A stretch of DNA of 64,000 nucleotides from Manihot esculenta (Eukaryota; Streptophyta; Magnoliopsida; Malpighiales; Euphorbiaceae), in contig NC_035163.2 in assembly GCF_001659605.2 (NCBI RefSeq), forward strand, positions 31,336,158 to 31,400,157. Reading direction: 5' to 3'. This document shows, in pieces, positions 47,582-58,212 of the stretch. The notes below the pieces were generated by a model, which saw only the letters and a program-made list of their open reading frames with translations, had not been told where the DNA came from and searched no databases. Made by a program: the position numbers and the translations under genes. Each line of letters begins with the position of its first letter. Within the stretch, counting starts at the first letter, position 1.

Positions 47582-50275
47582 CTACCAAGATCTTGCCGCA
47601 TGTTGAGAATGTGCTACTTCCCTCATAACAGCCCCAACGATTGCTGCCTGCTCAACACATTCAGCCCTACACAGGGCATCCCAAAGAGCAATGCAAGTTT
47701 TGGCATGAATTTTCTGACCTTTTAACCGAGTTTCCTCAAAAAGTCCATATGCATCCATAGCGCTATCTGCATAACTTAATCCTTCTATGATAGCATTATA
47801 ACAAGCAGAATCAGGTGTACCCCCCCTTGCCTTGAACCTTTCAAAGAGTGAATTAGCCTCTCCAACGTTCCCAGCCTTGGCAAGTCCAGCAATCATAGTG
47901 GTGTAAGTAATGGCACTGGGTTCTAACCCTTGCTTCATCATCTCTTGCCAAAACACAAAGGCTTTGTTAAATTTTCTAACCATGCAGAGACCATTTATGA
48001 GAATGCCGTAAGTTACATGATTGGGAGTGCATTTCAAGTTTTTCATGGACTGAAAGCATACAAGAGCTTCATTAATTTCCTCTGCTTTCACCAATGCATC
48101 AAGCAAGCAATTCCATGTGTACACATTAGGTGTTAAACCTTTCTGCATTAACTCTTCCATGATTAGATAAGCCTCATCAATTCTACCCACTTTTCCAAAC
48201 CCATCAATTAGACTGCTATAGATAACAACATTTAACTTTAAGCCATTTGACTTAGCTTCTTCAAAGAGCATATATGCTTCATCAAGCCTATCAATTTTGG
48301 CTAGGCCATCGATGACAGAACCATAGGTGACAATGGTTGGTTGGTTGCCCTTAGTCTTCATTTCTTCCAGCAGCTGATAAGCTTTGTTCACTTGACCTGA
48401 TTTGCAGAACCCATCAATAACTGTGTTGTAAGCACGAGTGTCCAGAACACATCCCTGGTCCTTCATAGCATAGAACAATTCATAGGTTTCACGCGCAAAA
48501 CCAGCTTTCACAAGGCCATGAATTAGGATAGAATAACTTCTCACATCCGGAACAAATCCTCGAGCTTTTATTTCCTCAAACAAAGCTCTTCCTTTCTCAG
48601 TTTCACCTGCTTTGAAAACACAATCCATGTATGTGTTAAGAAGCATAAGGTCAGGAGAACAACCCCTATGGATCATTTCCTTGTATATCTTGTGACCATC
48701 CTCCTTCCGGCCACATAGGAAGAAGTTCCTCAACAGGGATGTATACACAATAGCATTGGGGATTTTATCAGAATCCAACATCTGCTCATAAAGCCTGTAG
48801 GCATCATCCACCCTACCTTTTTTGCCCAAACCATCTATAAGTGAACAAAATGTAACCTCATCTGGGGTGCAAACTTTATGGTTCATTTCTTCAAATATAG
48901 AACAAGCCTCGCTAAGTTTTTTAGCTTTACATAGTCTATCAATCATTATGTTTACAGTCATGACATTAGGAAACAAGCCAGCTTCTTCCATTGCACCCCG
49001 AACCTTGAAAGCCGACTCAACTTCTCCTGCTCTGCATAGCATGTCTACTAGAATATTATATGTTGTAAGACTGGGCGCTGCATCTTTCTTCATCTCCTCA
49101 AAGATGCTTAACGCCTCCCTTAATCTTCCCACCTTCCCTAGGCATGTCAGAATGCAATTGTATGCAATCACGCTTGGAATGCACCCCTTTGCTTTTTGTC
49201 TCTCAAGTAAACTGTAAGCCTCGTCAAATTTCCCAGCTGATCCATACCCCATGATCATGGTGTTGTATGCATATGCACATGGGACCTTTCTGTTTTGTTC
49301 CATCTGCTCAAATATTTCCACTGCTTCGTCCAGTCTGTTTGCTTTGCAGAGAACACCTATCATGCTTGTATAAGTCACGTCATCTGGCAATAAACCATGT
49401 GCTTTCATCTCATGAAAGAACTTCCAAGCCATATCCACCTTACCCACCTTACCAAAGCAATCTATACAGACATTATAAAGAACAATATCAGCCTTAAAAC
49501 AGTTGCTTTTCATCTCATCCAACAGGGAGAGAGCAGAATCAAGACGACCCTCCCTGGCAAACACACGAATCAGAGTTGTAAACAAGTGTACGCTTACTTC
49601 ATAACCAATTTCCTGCATTTGATGAAAGAGAGTAAGCATGAGGTCAGATTCATGAACTTCCGACAGAGCACCAATCAGAGCCGTGTAAGCTGAAAATGCA
49701 GGGCGAAATTTGAATTTCCTCATGCACTGAATAAGATCAAAGGCTTCTCTGAGCTTCCGCGACTTGACACAGTTCAAAATTAACTCAATACATGTGTTAT
49801 TAGATGGGCCAAATCCGGCGATACTCATTTCTCCCAGAATTTGTTCCAAGTAATCATACTTCCGGGTTTTAGCCATCACCATGAGGAGTGAATTGTATGC
49901 TTCGGGACATAATGCTTGGTCAGTTTTTTTCCCAGCCCACCTAAAATAATTTACTGCTTGCTTAGCATCCTTCAGCCTCCTTAAGACGCCAATAATAAAT
50001 TCTGGTTGAGGACTTTCATCAAGCATTGACAAAGCACTCTCAACTGCGGGTCCCCAAGGACCGCTTTCCAATATACGGCACACATCATCGACTCCTTGCC
50101 TTATGCTGCCGATTTTTCTCTGGTTTTTTTGATGATTCCCCTCCATAAAGGAAGAAAATTTCCCAACCGATTCAGAAGAATGAGGCCCATTAGACATGGA
50201 AGCCAACTTCCTGGAATTGGTAACAACATGCCGGCACATTGAATCACAGCGGAATAGTATTCCTAACCAGACCAT
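47582..50275 (-). CDS. P-class pentatricopeptide repeat protein, probably mitochondrial
   Basis: Intronless; the first ATG is at 50275, giving about 897 residues, with the stop at 47582-47584. After a basic N-terminus (MCRHVVTNSRKLASM region) suited to mitochondrial targeting, about twenty 35-residue helical repeats run from residue 125 to near the C-terminus. Typical pieces are VTYTSMIGVLCKANRLDEA and RAYNTVIDGFCKSGQVNKA. There is no E, DYW or SMR tail, so it is P-class; such proteins bind specific organellar RNAs for stability, splicing or translation. It looks orthologous to Arabidopsis At3g06920 (about 871 residues), which I recall as the immediate neighbour of PRMT4B. An upstream intron in the 5' leader is suggested by a good donor near 50355 (complement) and acceptor near 50287. 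Confidence 0.92.
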   Translation of the reverse strand: MVWLGILFRCDSMCRHVVTNSRKLASMSNGPHSSESVGKFSSFMEGNHQKNQRKIGSIRQGVDDVCRILESGPWGPAVESALSMLDESPQPEFIIGVLRRLKDAKQAVNYFRWAGKKTDQALCPEAYNSLLMVMAKTRKYDYLEQILGEMSIAGFGPSNNTCIELILNCVKSRKLREAFDLIQCMRKFKFRPAFSAYTALIGALSEVHESDLMLTLFHQMQEIGYEVSVHLFTTLIRVFAREGRLDSALSLLDEMKSNCFKADIVLYNVCIDCFGKVGKVDMAWKFFHEMKAHGLLPDDVTYTSMIGVLCKANRLDEAVEIFEQMEQNRKVPCAYAYNTMIMGYGSAGKFDEAYSLLERQKAKGCIPSVIAYNCILTCLGKVGRLREALSIFEEMKKDAAPSLTTYNILVDMLCRAGEVESAFKVRGAMEEAGLFPNVMTVNIMIDRLCKAKKLSEACSIFEEMNHKVCTPDEVTFCSLIDGLGKKGRVDDAYRLYEQMLDSDKIPNAIVYTSLLRNFFLCGRKEDGHKIYKEMIHRGCSPDLMLLNTYMDCVFKAGETEKGRALFEEIKARGFVPDVRSYSILIHGLVKAGFARETYELFYAMKDQGCVLDTRAYNTVIDGFCKSGQVNKAYQLLEEMKTKGNQPTIVTYGSVIDGLAKIDRLDEAYMLFEEAKSNGLKLNVVIYSSLIDGFGKVGRIDEAYLIMEELMQKGLTPNVYTWNCLLDALVKAEEINEALVCFQSMKNLKCTPNHVTYGILINGLCMVRKFNKAFVFWQEMMKQGLEPSAITYTTMIAGLAKAGNVGEANSLFERFKARGGTPDSACYNAIIEGLSYADSAMDAYGLFEETRLKGQKIHAKTCIALWDALCRAECVEQAAIVGAVMREVAHSQHAARSW

Positions 50276-50876
50276 AAGCAAGAAGAATCTTAGCTAATAA
50301 GATCAGAATTCCGGATCATCAGATAATGGAACAAGAAAGCAGCTAGCCTAGTTTACCTGGGTTCTTCAAGAGCATCTTCACATATGCATGTCTGGCCAGC
50401 TGCTATGCCTTTTACTTTCCAGATTTATCTTCAATAACAAGAAATCCTACAGAGTATTTCAGGGTTCCGAGGGTTTAGGGTTTAAGAGGGAGGAAGAGAG
50501 CGTTGAAGGCAGAGATCAAGCATCAAAGGAAATAGTGACCAAAGAGGAGGAAAAGACTTGTTAAACGACATCGTTTGAAACGTAAGAACTCAAAGTGTTC
50601 AGTAGTCGTCAAAAGTCATAAAAACTCGGGAGCAGAGGGATCATTTTTAGATTCCGCGCCAAAAACGCGTCGTTTCTTCGAACTTTATAGTTTGAAACGC
50701 TGCGTTTTATCCGTGACTATTGTGTGTAGTGTCACTCGCATATCCGATCATTAGCTTTTCCCAAAACACAAACAAAAGCTTTTTTTCTCTGGTCTCCACT
50801 CTCCTATGGCTTCCTCTTCTCTTTTGATCTACATTCTGTAGCTCTGAACTCCAAAAAGGACCTCAATTACCTAGCA
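50276..50876. promoter_or_regulatory. Bidirectional promoter between PPR and BTB genes
   Basis: Only 601 bp separate the divergent start codons. It contains a telo-box doublet near 50472-50484, an E2F-like GCGCCAAA at 50656-50663, and three AAACG-spacer-CGTTT palindromes at 50563-50576, 50663-50675 and 50695-50707. Confidence 0.55.
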
Positions 50877-53800
50877 ATGGAAGGTCAATATCAACAGCAG
50901 CCTCGAACATATGGACCTCACCTGATGAAAATGACGATTCAACCCTCGCCGCAGCTCGCGGATAATGACCGGAGCAGCAGCGAGCTCCGGGCACTGGATT
51001 GCAATCTCACCTCCCTTTGTGACCACATTCAGATGGAGGGATTCAGTTCCGGCTCCTTCTCCGACATCGTTGTCCACTCTATGGGCTCCACCTACCACCT
51101 CCATCGCCTCATTCTCTCTCGCAGTTCCTACTTCAGGTCTCAAATTTAGCTCTCAACTTGATCGATTCACTGAACGTACTAATGGCGATGTTTGTAGAAT
51201 AATTGGTTCATTTATGTTTCGATTTTTTTTTAATGTGCTTGGCAGGAACATGCTACATGGTCCTTGGAAAGAAGCCAATTCTCCTATTGTGAACTTGCAT
51301 GTGGATGATAAGAATGTTAACGCAGAGGCAATTGAAATGGCTTTGGCTTATCTTTATGGTCACCATCCTAAGCTTAACGATAACAATGCATTTCGTGTGT
51401 TGGCTGCTGCTTCCTTTCTTGACCTTCAGGTATCAATTACATTACTTGCTGCCAGCTTCTTGAGTCTCTGATTCTTAGAGATCATTCTCTATGTTTGGGT
51501 TGCAATATAACTTTTGGGCATTTTCCATGCAGGATTTATGTGCTATATGTACGGACTTCATTATATCTGAACTGTGGACTTCTAACTTCTTGGCATATCA
51601 GGTTAAAGTTTGAATAGTTGCTACTTATATATGCACCATTACATGCTTCCAAAATTTTGATATTGAGGAGTACTTTTGGAAGTCAGGTGTTTGCTGAGAG
51701 CCAAGATTATGGCTTACATGGAGAGCGTGTGAGAAATGCTTGCTGGGGCTACCTTTGTCAAAGTGGTGCCATGGAATTAAAGGAGGTAAAAGTAGTTGGC
51801 TAGTTGCACATGTATATTTGGCGGTAGGTTGATAACTAGAGTAAACTTAGTCATTTCTCATGAAAATGATCCTTATTTATATTTTGGGTTTTGGAGGTTA
51901 CTCATATTCTCATTGTCATAAGGATACACTTTCTCTTTCTTGGTAGAGGGGACAAAATGTATGGCAACACAAGTAAGATGGAACAAGATAAAGTTGATAA
52001 CATCTGAACTTATCAACAATAACAAGGATAATTTCATAGCAACAACATTAGGACTTCTAATTATTGTCTGTTAGTTTCAGTGTTTTAGATATAGTGCATG
52101 CTAGGTTATTTTATCTTCTAATGAGAGTCCTATGACTTTTTGCTGGTGTGAAGACACAAGCATCTGCTACTAGTGTTCATATTATTGGGGAAGCCTACAA
52201 ATATGAGAAAAATCATAATAAGTAATTGAATATCTATATTACTTAAATTTGGATTCACAATTTCACATTTTGACAAACACATTTCATCTTTTTGTTTGCT
52301 CACTTGAGTATGTATTCAAACAATTTTAAAACTTTTTGAAGTGCAATTGCCACTCTTTTGCTTGTATGTGTTGCACATTTCAATCTAGTGTAGTTCTCTA
52401 TGCATTTGACTAATGTTTCAGCTTTCATGGTTTTGCATCCTTGTTTACATTGTGAAATTATAATTTGTAATGTACTAGAATCCTTTAACTTTGTCTGCAG
52501 CTTGTAGTTAAGTTGTATTATCTAATAGGTATATGTTCATTTTCAAGCAGTTGGTTAATTGTCTCCCACTCACCCGTGTTAATCTTCTGTTGTTGTAGGT
52601 GCTTCCAAAACTTTCTTCCCAAACTCTGCATGCATTACTGACCTCAGATGAATTATGGGTACCTAGTGAAGAGAAAAGGTAAGGGTGTATATAGGTTGCC
52701 ATAGAATTGGGTTTATTGGACACTGGTTGAAGTCTTATTCAAGTTGTATAACTCCGTGTTTCCTTTTCTATTAAAAGGTTTGAATTGGCATTATACGCAC
52801 TTCTAGCAAAAGGTTCTCTTTGCAAGACAGAACTTCCTGAGCAAGTTAATTCTAATTCTGACATGGGTGTGGGTGTTCATTCTGACTCTTCTAAAGCAAA
52901 GGGGAAAAATGTGGTTGGTAGCTGCTCTAGAAAGAGGTCGGATTCAGAGCCAGGATGCTGTTTAAAAGATGAACTGAAATGTCAAAATGCAGCTCATGGT
53001 CTTCTCGTTGAACTTGTTGATTCTGTAGATAACTTCCAAGTAGTAGTTTCTGATTCCAAACAGTCAAATTTGGACTCTTCACAACTCCATGAGGTGGAAC
53101 CATCTTCATCAATAAGTAACACATTTTCAGAAATGAATGGAAATAGAACATCATATTCTTATGTTGAAATGCCAATTGGTGTTGGAATGAGTGGATTAGG
53201 AACCAGTGGAATGGCTATGGAGGGGCCATCTGAATCAGGCTCATACAACTTCAATAACACCAATTGGATTGCAGGTGATCAATCTAGGCATTGTACATCA
53301 ATTGAATCGTCCTGTAATGGACTTATACTGAATGATTGGGGAAGATGCGGCATGCCTCCTCTTTCATGGGGTGGTAGGGTTGTGGGGAAAAGAGAGGTAA
53401 AAGGTTATGCTAAAGGAAATTGTGGGGTTCGTGGGGAGGAATATGATACTTTTGTCAATATATTTGAAGGGGGTTCACTTTTATATTGCAACATGTCTTT
53501 TGAGGCACTTTTAAATGTGAGAAAGCAGCTTGAAGAATTGGGATTTCCTTGCAAAGCTGTGAATAATGGCCTTTGGCTGCAGGTTCATCACTGACATCTG
53601 TTTGCTTCTAAAATTTATTTATTTATTTATTTTGCCAAATAATGGAAGTTATGTGTTGCTAGAAAGAGAGAGGAGAAACTGGACTTGTTACTGCTCTGCT
53701 TTTGGCATATGAAATGATTCAGTGACTTGGTTTTCGGCTTGAATCTCAGAAGCTACCTAGTCATTTCATTCATTTGACTGCATTTTGATGCATGCATTCT

Positions 53801-56009
53801 TGGTTCAATCTAGGAACCGGAGGATAGTGCAACTAAAGATGTCTATTTCTGTCTATTGGAAGTTACATCTTTGAATACAAGCATTCACTTAATTTTTTTT
53901 TTCATTTGTTGCCTATTATGTAGATGCTTTTAAGCCAAAGGGTGCGAGAAATTGGTGCTGACACATGTAAAGGTTGCTGTAGTATGGCATGCACTTGCAG
54001 GCAACCATGTGGATTTTCACAAGGAGTTACTGCAACTGGTTGTTACATGCAAGGCCATGAGCAAAATAATTCTCCTGGTAGCATGGGGAATATATATGTT
54101 GCTGATTCTGCTCAAGCTGAGGGTAATGGCCTCTTTAGGCCAGTACGAGTGCAGGTCAGGGGACCTATTGATGGGCTTGCAGGTATTGGACGTGGAACTA
54201 CATATGTGCCAACAGCAGCATGGCCCCCGACACGTGTTGTCTTTTCCCGTGTGCCTTTTGGCATGGGCAACAGAAATTGCCAGCAATCTATTGCTAATGA
54301 AGATTCAGAGAGTAGAACTGATCACAATGGAGACCCATCAGGAGATGGGTTGACAGCTTTGGTTGGATTAAGCCAAGGAGGAAGCAACTCCGCTAATGCT
54401 CAAGGGGAGCATATAGATAGAGGGTACGAGTCAGAACTGCAAAGTAGATTGTCAGGAACATCCATTTCAGTATCCAGTTCCATTGGCAGTGGTGTTGCTG
54501 TCCAAATGCTTGAGTCTCCAGAGCATGCGATTGGAATTGATTGGGAGAATTCGAATGGTTCCTCTATATCTCTAGACATGAAAACGCCTTTAAGCCATTT
54601 CCCTCCATTTCGTTTTGGGTGAGTTATTTTCTTTTTGCATGTCTAGCCAATCTTTTTTTTTTTTAGTACTAGTAATTATCTTTTGAAATATGCCGCACTG
54701 GAAGCTTCTGCAGACTGCAATGAGATGTATTAACTCCTTTAGATTACCACCCAATGTTGAAAATATTCTCCATCATTCATTTGTCTCTTTCAATTGCCCA
54801 TGCATTTAGTTCTATTGGTTGGTCATGAACCTTCCTATTGGCAGCCTTTTCTTTACAGTGCCCTTTGACCTGATATGTGGGAAATCCCAAAGTTATGCCT
54901 TCTCCTTCTAGTCTCAAGGAAAGGTCATCATGATTTTGGCCTATCCTCATAATTTGGATGAATACACATATCCCTACTTTTGAATAATGACTGATTATTC
55001 AACTAATTTTTGCCTTGTTATTGTATGAATTTGTTATGGTTACCACAGGGTTGAATTTGAGGATGTGCATAGGCTCAGTGATGGCCAAGTAAAGCACTCC
55101 CCAGAATTTTTTTATGCTGGATCTTTGTGGAAGGTATTTGAATTCTACTAAATTCAGCATGTATCAGTTTCTAATTGGCTCAGGCTCTGTCTTTCAACGT
55201 TTAATGCTGTATATGAGTTAAAAATGTATATGATCCGTTTTATTTTATAGGTTAGTGTTCAGGCCTTTAATGATGAAGATCCTCAAGGACGCAGAACTCT
55301 TGGTACTATTCTTTTGACTAGAGGAGGCTTACATTTTGAAAAACATGCAATTCCATGTTAATGAGGAGGAAAAAAAAAATTCAGTTGTATTAAATTAAAA
55401 TGTTTTGCAACATTGCAGGATTATTTCTTCACCGACGCAAGGCGGAGATTACCGACTCCCTTAGAAAGGTTAGCATTACTATAGCAAATCTAAGTGATAT
55501 GATATATTTGCATGAATCGTCACAGTGTTTTTTATTCCTTGCAGTGGTTCTAGTTCTATTTCCTGATAACTGTGGTGTTCTGTATTTTGTTCATCAAATG
55601 TCAGTTAAAAGCTAGAATATAGCAATTATTGCTCCTTTTTATAATTTAATTTTTCAATCAGTACTCAAGATCAAGCCTACCTGCTTTCAGGTTCATATGT
55701 ATGTGGACTCCCGTGAAAAGGTTACTGCTCGTTATCAGGTACACGTTGCTGTCAATATAACTATATGCACATAGTTCATGCATTGTGATATATTTTGGTA
55801 ACTCAGGGATCTGTCATTGCTTCATTTTTCAGTTGATTTGTCCATCAAAGAGAGAAGTGATGGTATTCGGAAGCTTTAAACAACGTGGTACTCTTTTACC
55901 AAAAGCTCCCAAGGGATGGGGCTGGCGGACTGCTTTGCTTTTTGATGAACTTGCGGAACTACTGCAAAATGGGACCTTGCGAGTGGCTGCTGTGGTGCAG
56001 CTTGTGTAA
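50877..56009 (+). CDS. BTB/POZ protein with germ-cell-less-like C-terminal domain
   Basis: Twelve exons with GT donors and matching phases give about 867 residues: 50877-51136, 51246-51429, 51533-51601, 51687-51785, 52599-52678, 52778-53582, 53924-54618, 55049-55133, 55251-55302, 55419-55468, 55691-55738 and 55833-56009. The BTB domain (about residues 55-170) starts at FSDIVVHSMGSTYHLHRLIL, a typical dimerisation fold, and a BACK-like helical part follows. A long Ser/Gly-rich, poorly ordered middle (about 250-720) includes a Cys cluster, TCKGCCSMACTCRQPCGF. The C-terminus (SLWKVSVQAFNDED, LGLFLHRRKAE, PKGWGWRTALLF) resembles the terminal domain of germ-cell-less BTB proteins, which in animals act as CUL3 adaptors. 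A role as a CUL3 substrate adaptor here is inference; I cannot name a characterised plant orthologue. Confidence 0.85.
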
Positions 56010-58212
56010 ACTAAGAACTGGTGGAAGCAATTATCAAGTTGCTCATCTTTTGTTCTTCTGTTTCAGATGTAAATCACAGGAGTACTTCCCCTTTGCCCCA
56101 TTCTGATTGCTTTGTTGTGCAAGGCCAAGCATGATATCCGGCAGCCATAAAAGCTAATTTGCTGTAATTTTGGGCTAACTTTTTCCTGCGCTCAAGCTGA
56201 TGTGACCCAATATTTATTGAAAAATTTGTTGGTCGAATGCTAAAAGAAATTTTTTCTTAGAAGCCAGAAAATATATTTGACATTTTTTTAGCTTTCGATT
56301 ATATGAATATTTAGAGCAAAACAATATATATGTGAATAGTCGAGTGCAAGTTATAATTATGTATTATGCTTACATGACATATCATTGATGTCTTATTGTA
56401 CTGTGTGATATGAATTGTAAAGGTATTCTCCTTCGTTTGAGAACACCATTATTGTTAATAATGATATAATTTTTAAGTTTTTTTATTGCATTGGGAGCAA
56501 AAGGTGCAGATTATATAGGTTAATCTTTTTTTATGAATTTTAGCTCATTTTATTTAAATCATAATTTTTTTAAAAAAAAAATATCAAAATAATAAAAAAA
56601 TCTGAGCAATTTTATTAACATGGCTCTTATATTTTTTGAATAATGATAATATAAATATTATTTTTCTAAAATTTTGAGAGATCTCTAAGAGAATAACAAT
56701 TTTTATTAGTCAAAATTTAATTTTTATCAATATTTTTAAAAATTTTAAATATATTAAATTGATGTGATTAAATAAGACTTATTAAAATTATATGAAAAAT
56801 TGATTTTTTTTTTTTTTTTGAAGGTAAAAGGACTTCATCGACCAAGCTCAAGCTAGAAAATTAAACGTCACACTAGGTTAGAAATAAAGGTTTTTGAAGG
56901 GAAGGAAAACAAAAAGGAGGGGAAAAAAGAGGAGAAAAAAAAAATTCAATCCTGATGGAACGGTTGCCCTCTTCTTTACTTCTCCCAACATGCTATTAAA
57001 AAGAAATGTGTAAAAGCATAAGTCCGGAAAAATACTCTTTAAATATATTAATTAAAAAATATTTGAAATTATTTTTTAATTAAGTAAAAAGGTAAATTTT
57101 CAATTTTATTTTTTATCCTTTAATTGTTACTATTTGTTTTGTTGTTGATATTAGATGATTATTAAATAATTATCATTAATTATTAATTGCTATCATTGAA
57201 TTATAAGATTGTTTACCATTGTTCTTAGCTATTATAAAAAAATACTTAGTTAATTAATTAAATAATATTAAAAATTTAATTTAAATTTAACTAATTTGAT
57301 CTTAATAATAATAACTTGAATAATTTTTTAAGAATTAAGTTCATAATTTATTCTCCTATCTTTTCATGAAAAATTTTCAAAAAATTCTTTAAGCAGTTTA
57401 ATTCTACTGTCAGTCTTTTATTATTTTAAAAACTTTTTGCAAAATTATTTTAGCAATATAATTTTATGTTTATTCTGTTTATTGATTAGATTTTAAATTA
57501 TAAATAAATTTATTTATAAAAAAAAGAGCATATTTTACTCCTTATGTTTAATTGGAATAACTTAATTTCTCTATTCTGCTGTAATAATTAAATTATTCAA
57601 TAATTTAAAAATTAAATAAAATAAAATTATGCGTGTAAAATGTCTTTTTATGTATCAAACTAAAAATGTACGTGGATTAGATTATGATGGGACAGGTTTA
57701 GATCCATCAAAACCCGGCCCAGCCCGGCCCAGCCTTGTTCTTAAAATTACAATTCCCGAGAACCAGGAAAAAGTCCAACGTGCAATAAATTCTATGCCCG
57801 CGAAAGCTCGTAAGTGTTTACTTTCCTCAACACGTCAAGTGGTTAACATCTTTCTCATCTCACTTCTCATCCTTTTAGATCTTACAAACAAACAAAAATC
57901 CCTTCTTTAGCTGTTCTCTTCTTCCCCATTTGCAATTGCGCCTGCTGTTTCAGTCCCTTGCTTTTCGAAAATTTTGGATTTCTAATTATATCTATATCGA
58001 AATCACGCCACTTTCTCAGCGTTTCCTAAGCTATTCACATTCAAATTCTTCCCACGCAAAAACCCTAATTTTTGTAGCCAAATTGTTTGTCTAGAGGTTT
58101 CTTTCTCTCCAGAAGGTCGCTTATTGTCGAAATTAATTACATTTTCAGACTAAAATGCATTTCCCTAGATGAGTTTTAAATTTTTAAGCTTGTTAAGCTC
58201 TACTTTCGAACA
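56010..58212. other. AT-rich intergenic DNA between BTB and ESD4-type genes
   Basis: Probable 3' untranslated sequence to about 56480, then AT-rich DNA. About 57900-58212 is the CT-rich leader and promoter of the next gene with a telo-box near 58059. A 93-codon frame at 57629 has no family resemblance. Confidence 0.5.
56804..56990 (-). repeat. Possible 3' end of a LINE-type retroelement
   Basis: A run of about 16 T is followed directly by GAAGGTAAAAGGACTTCAT. On the minus strand this reads as a tail ending CCTTTTACCTTC plus poly(A), a form I associate with plant L1 LINE 3' ends. The rest of the element and its target duplication are not identified. Confidence 0.35.

Noticed and set aside
57629..57910. 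93-codon open frame before the ESD4-type gene
   Set aside because: It crosses a simple CCCGGCCCAG repeat and the probable promoter; no domain or conserved motif.
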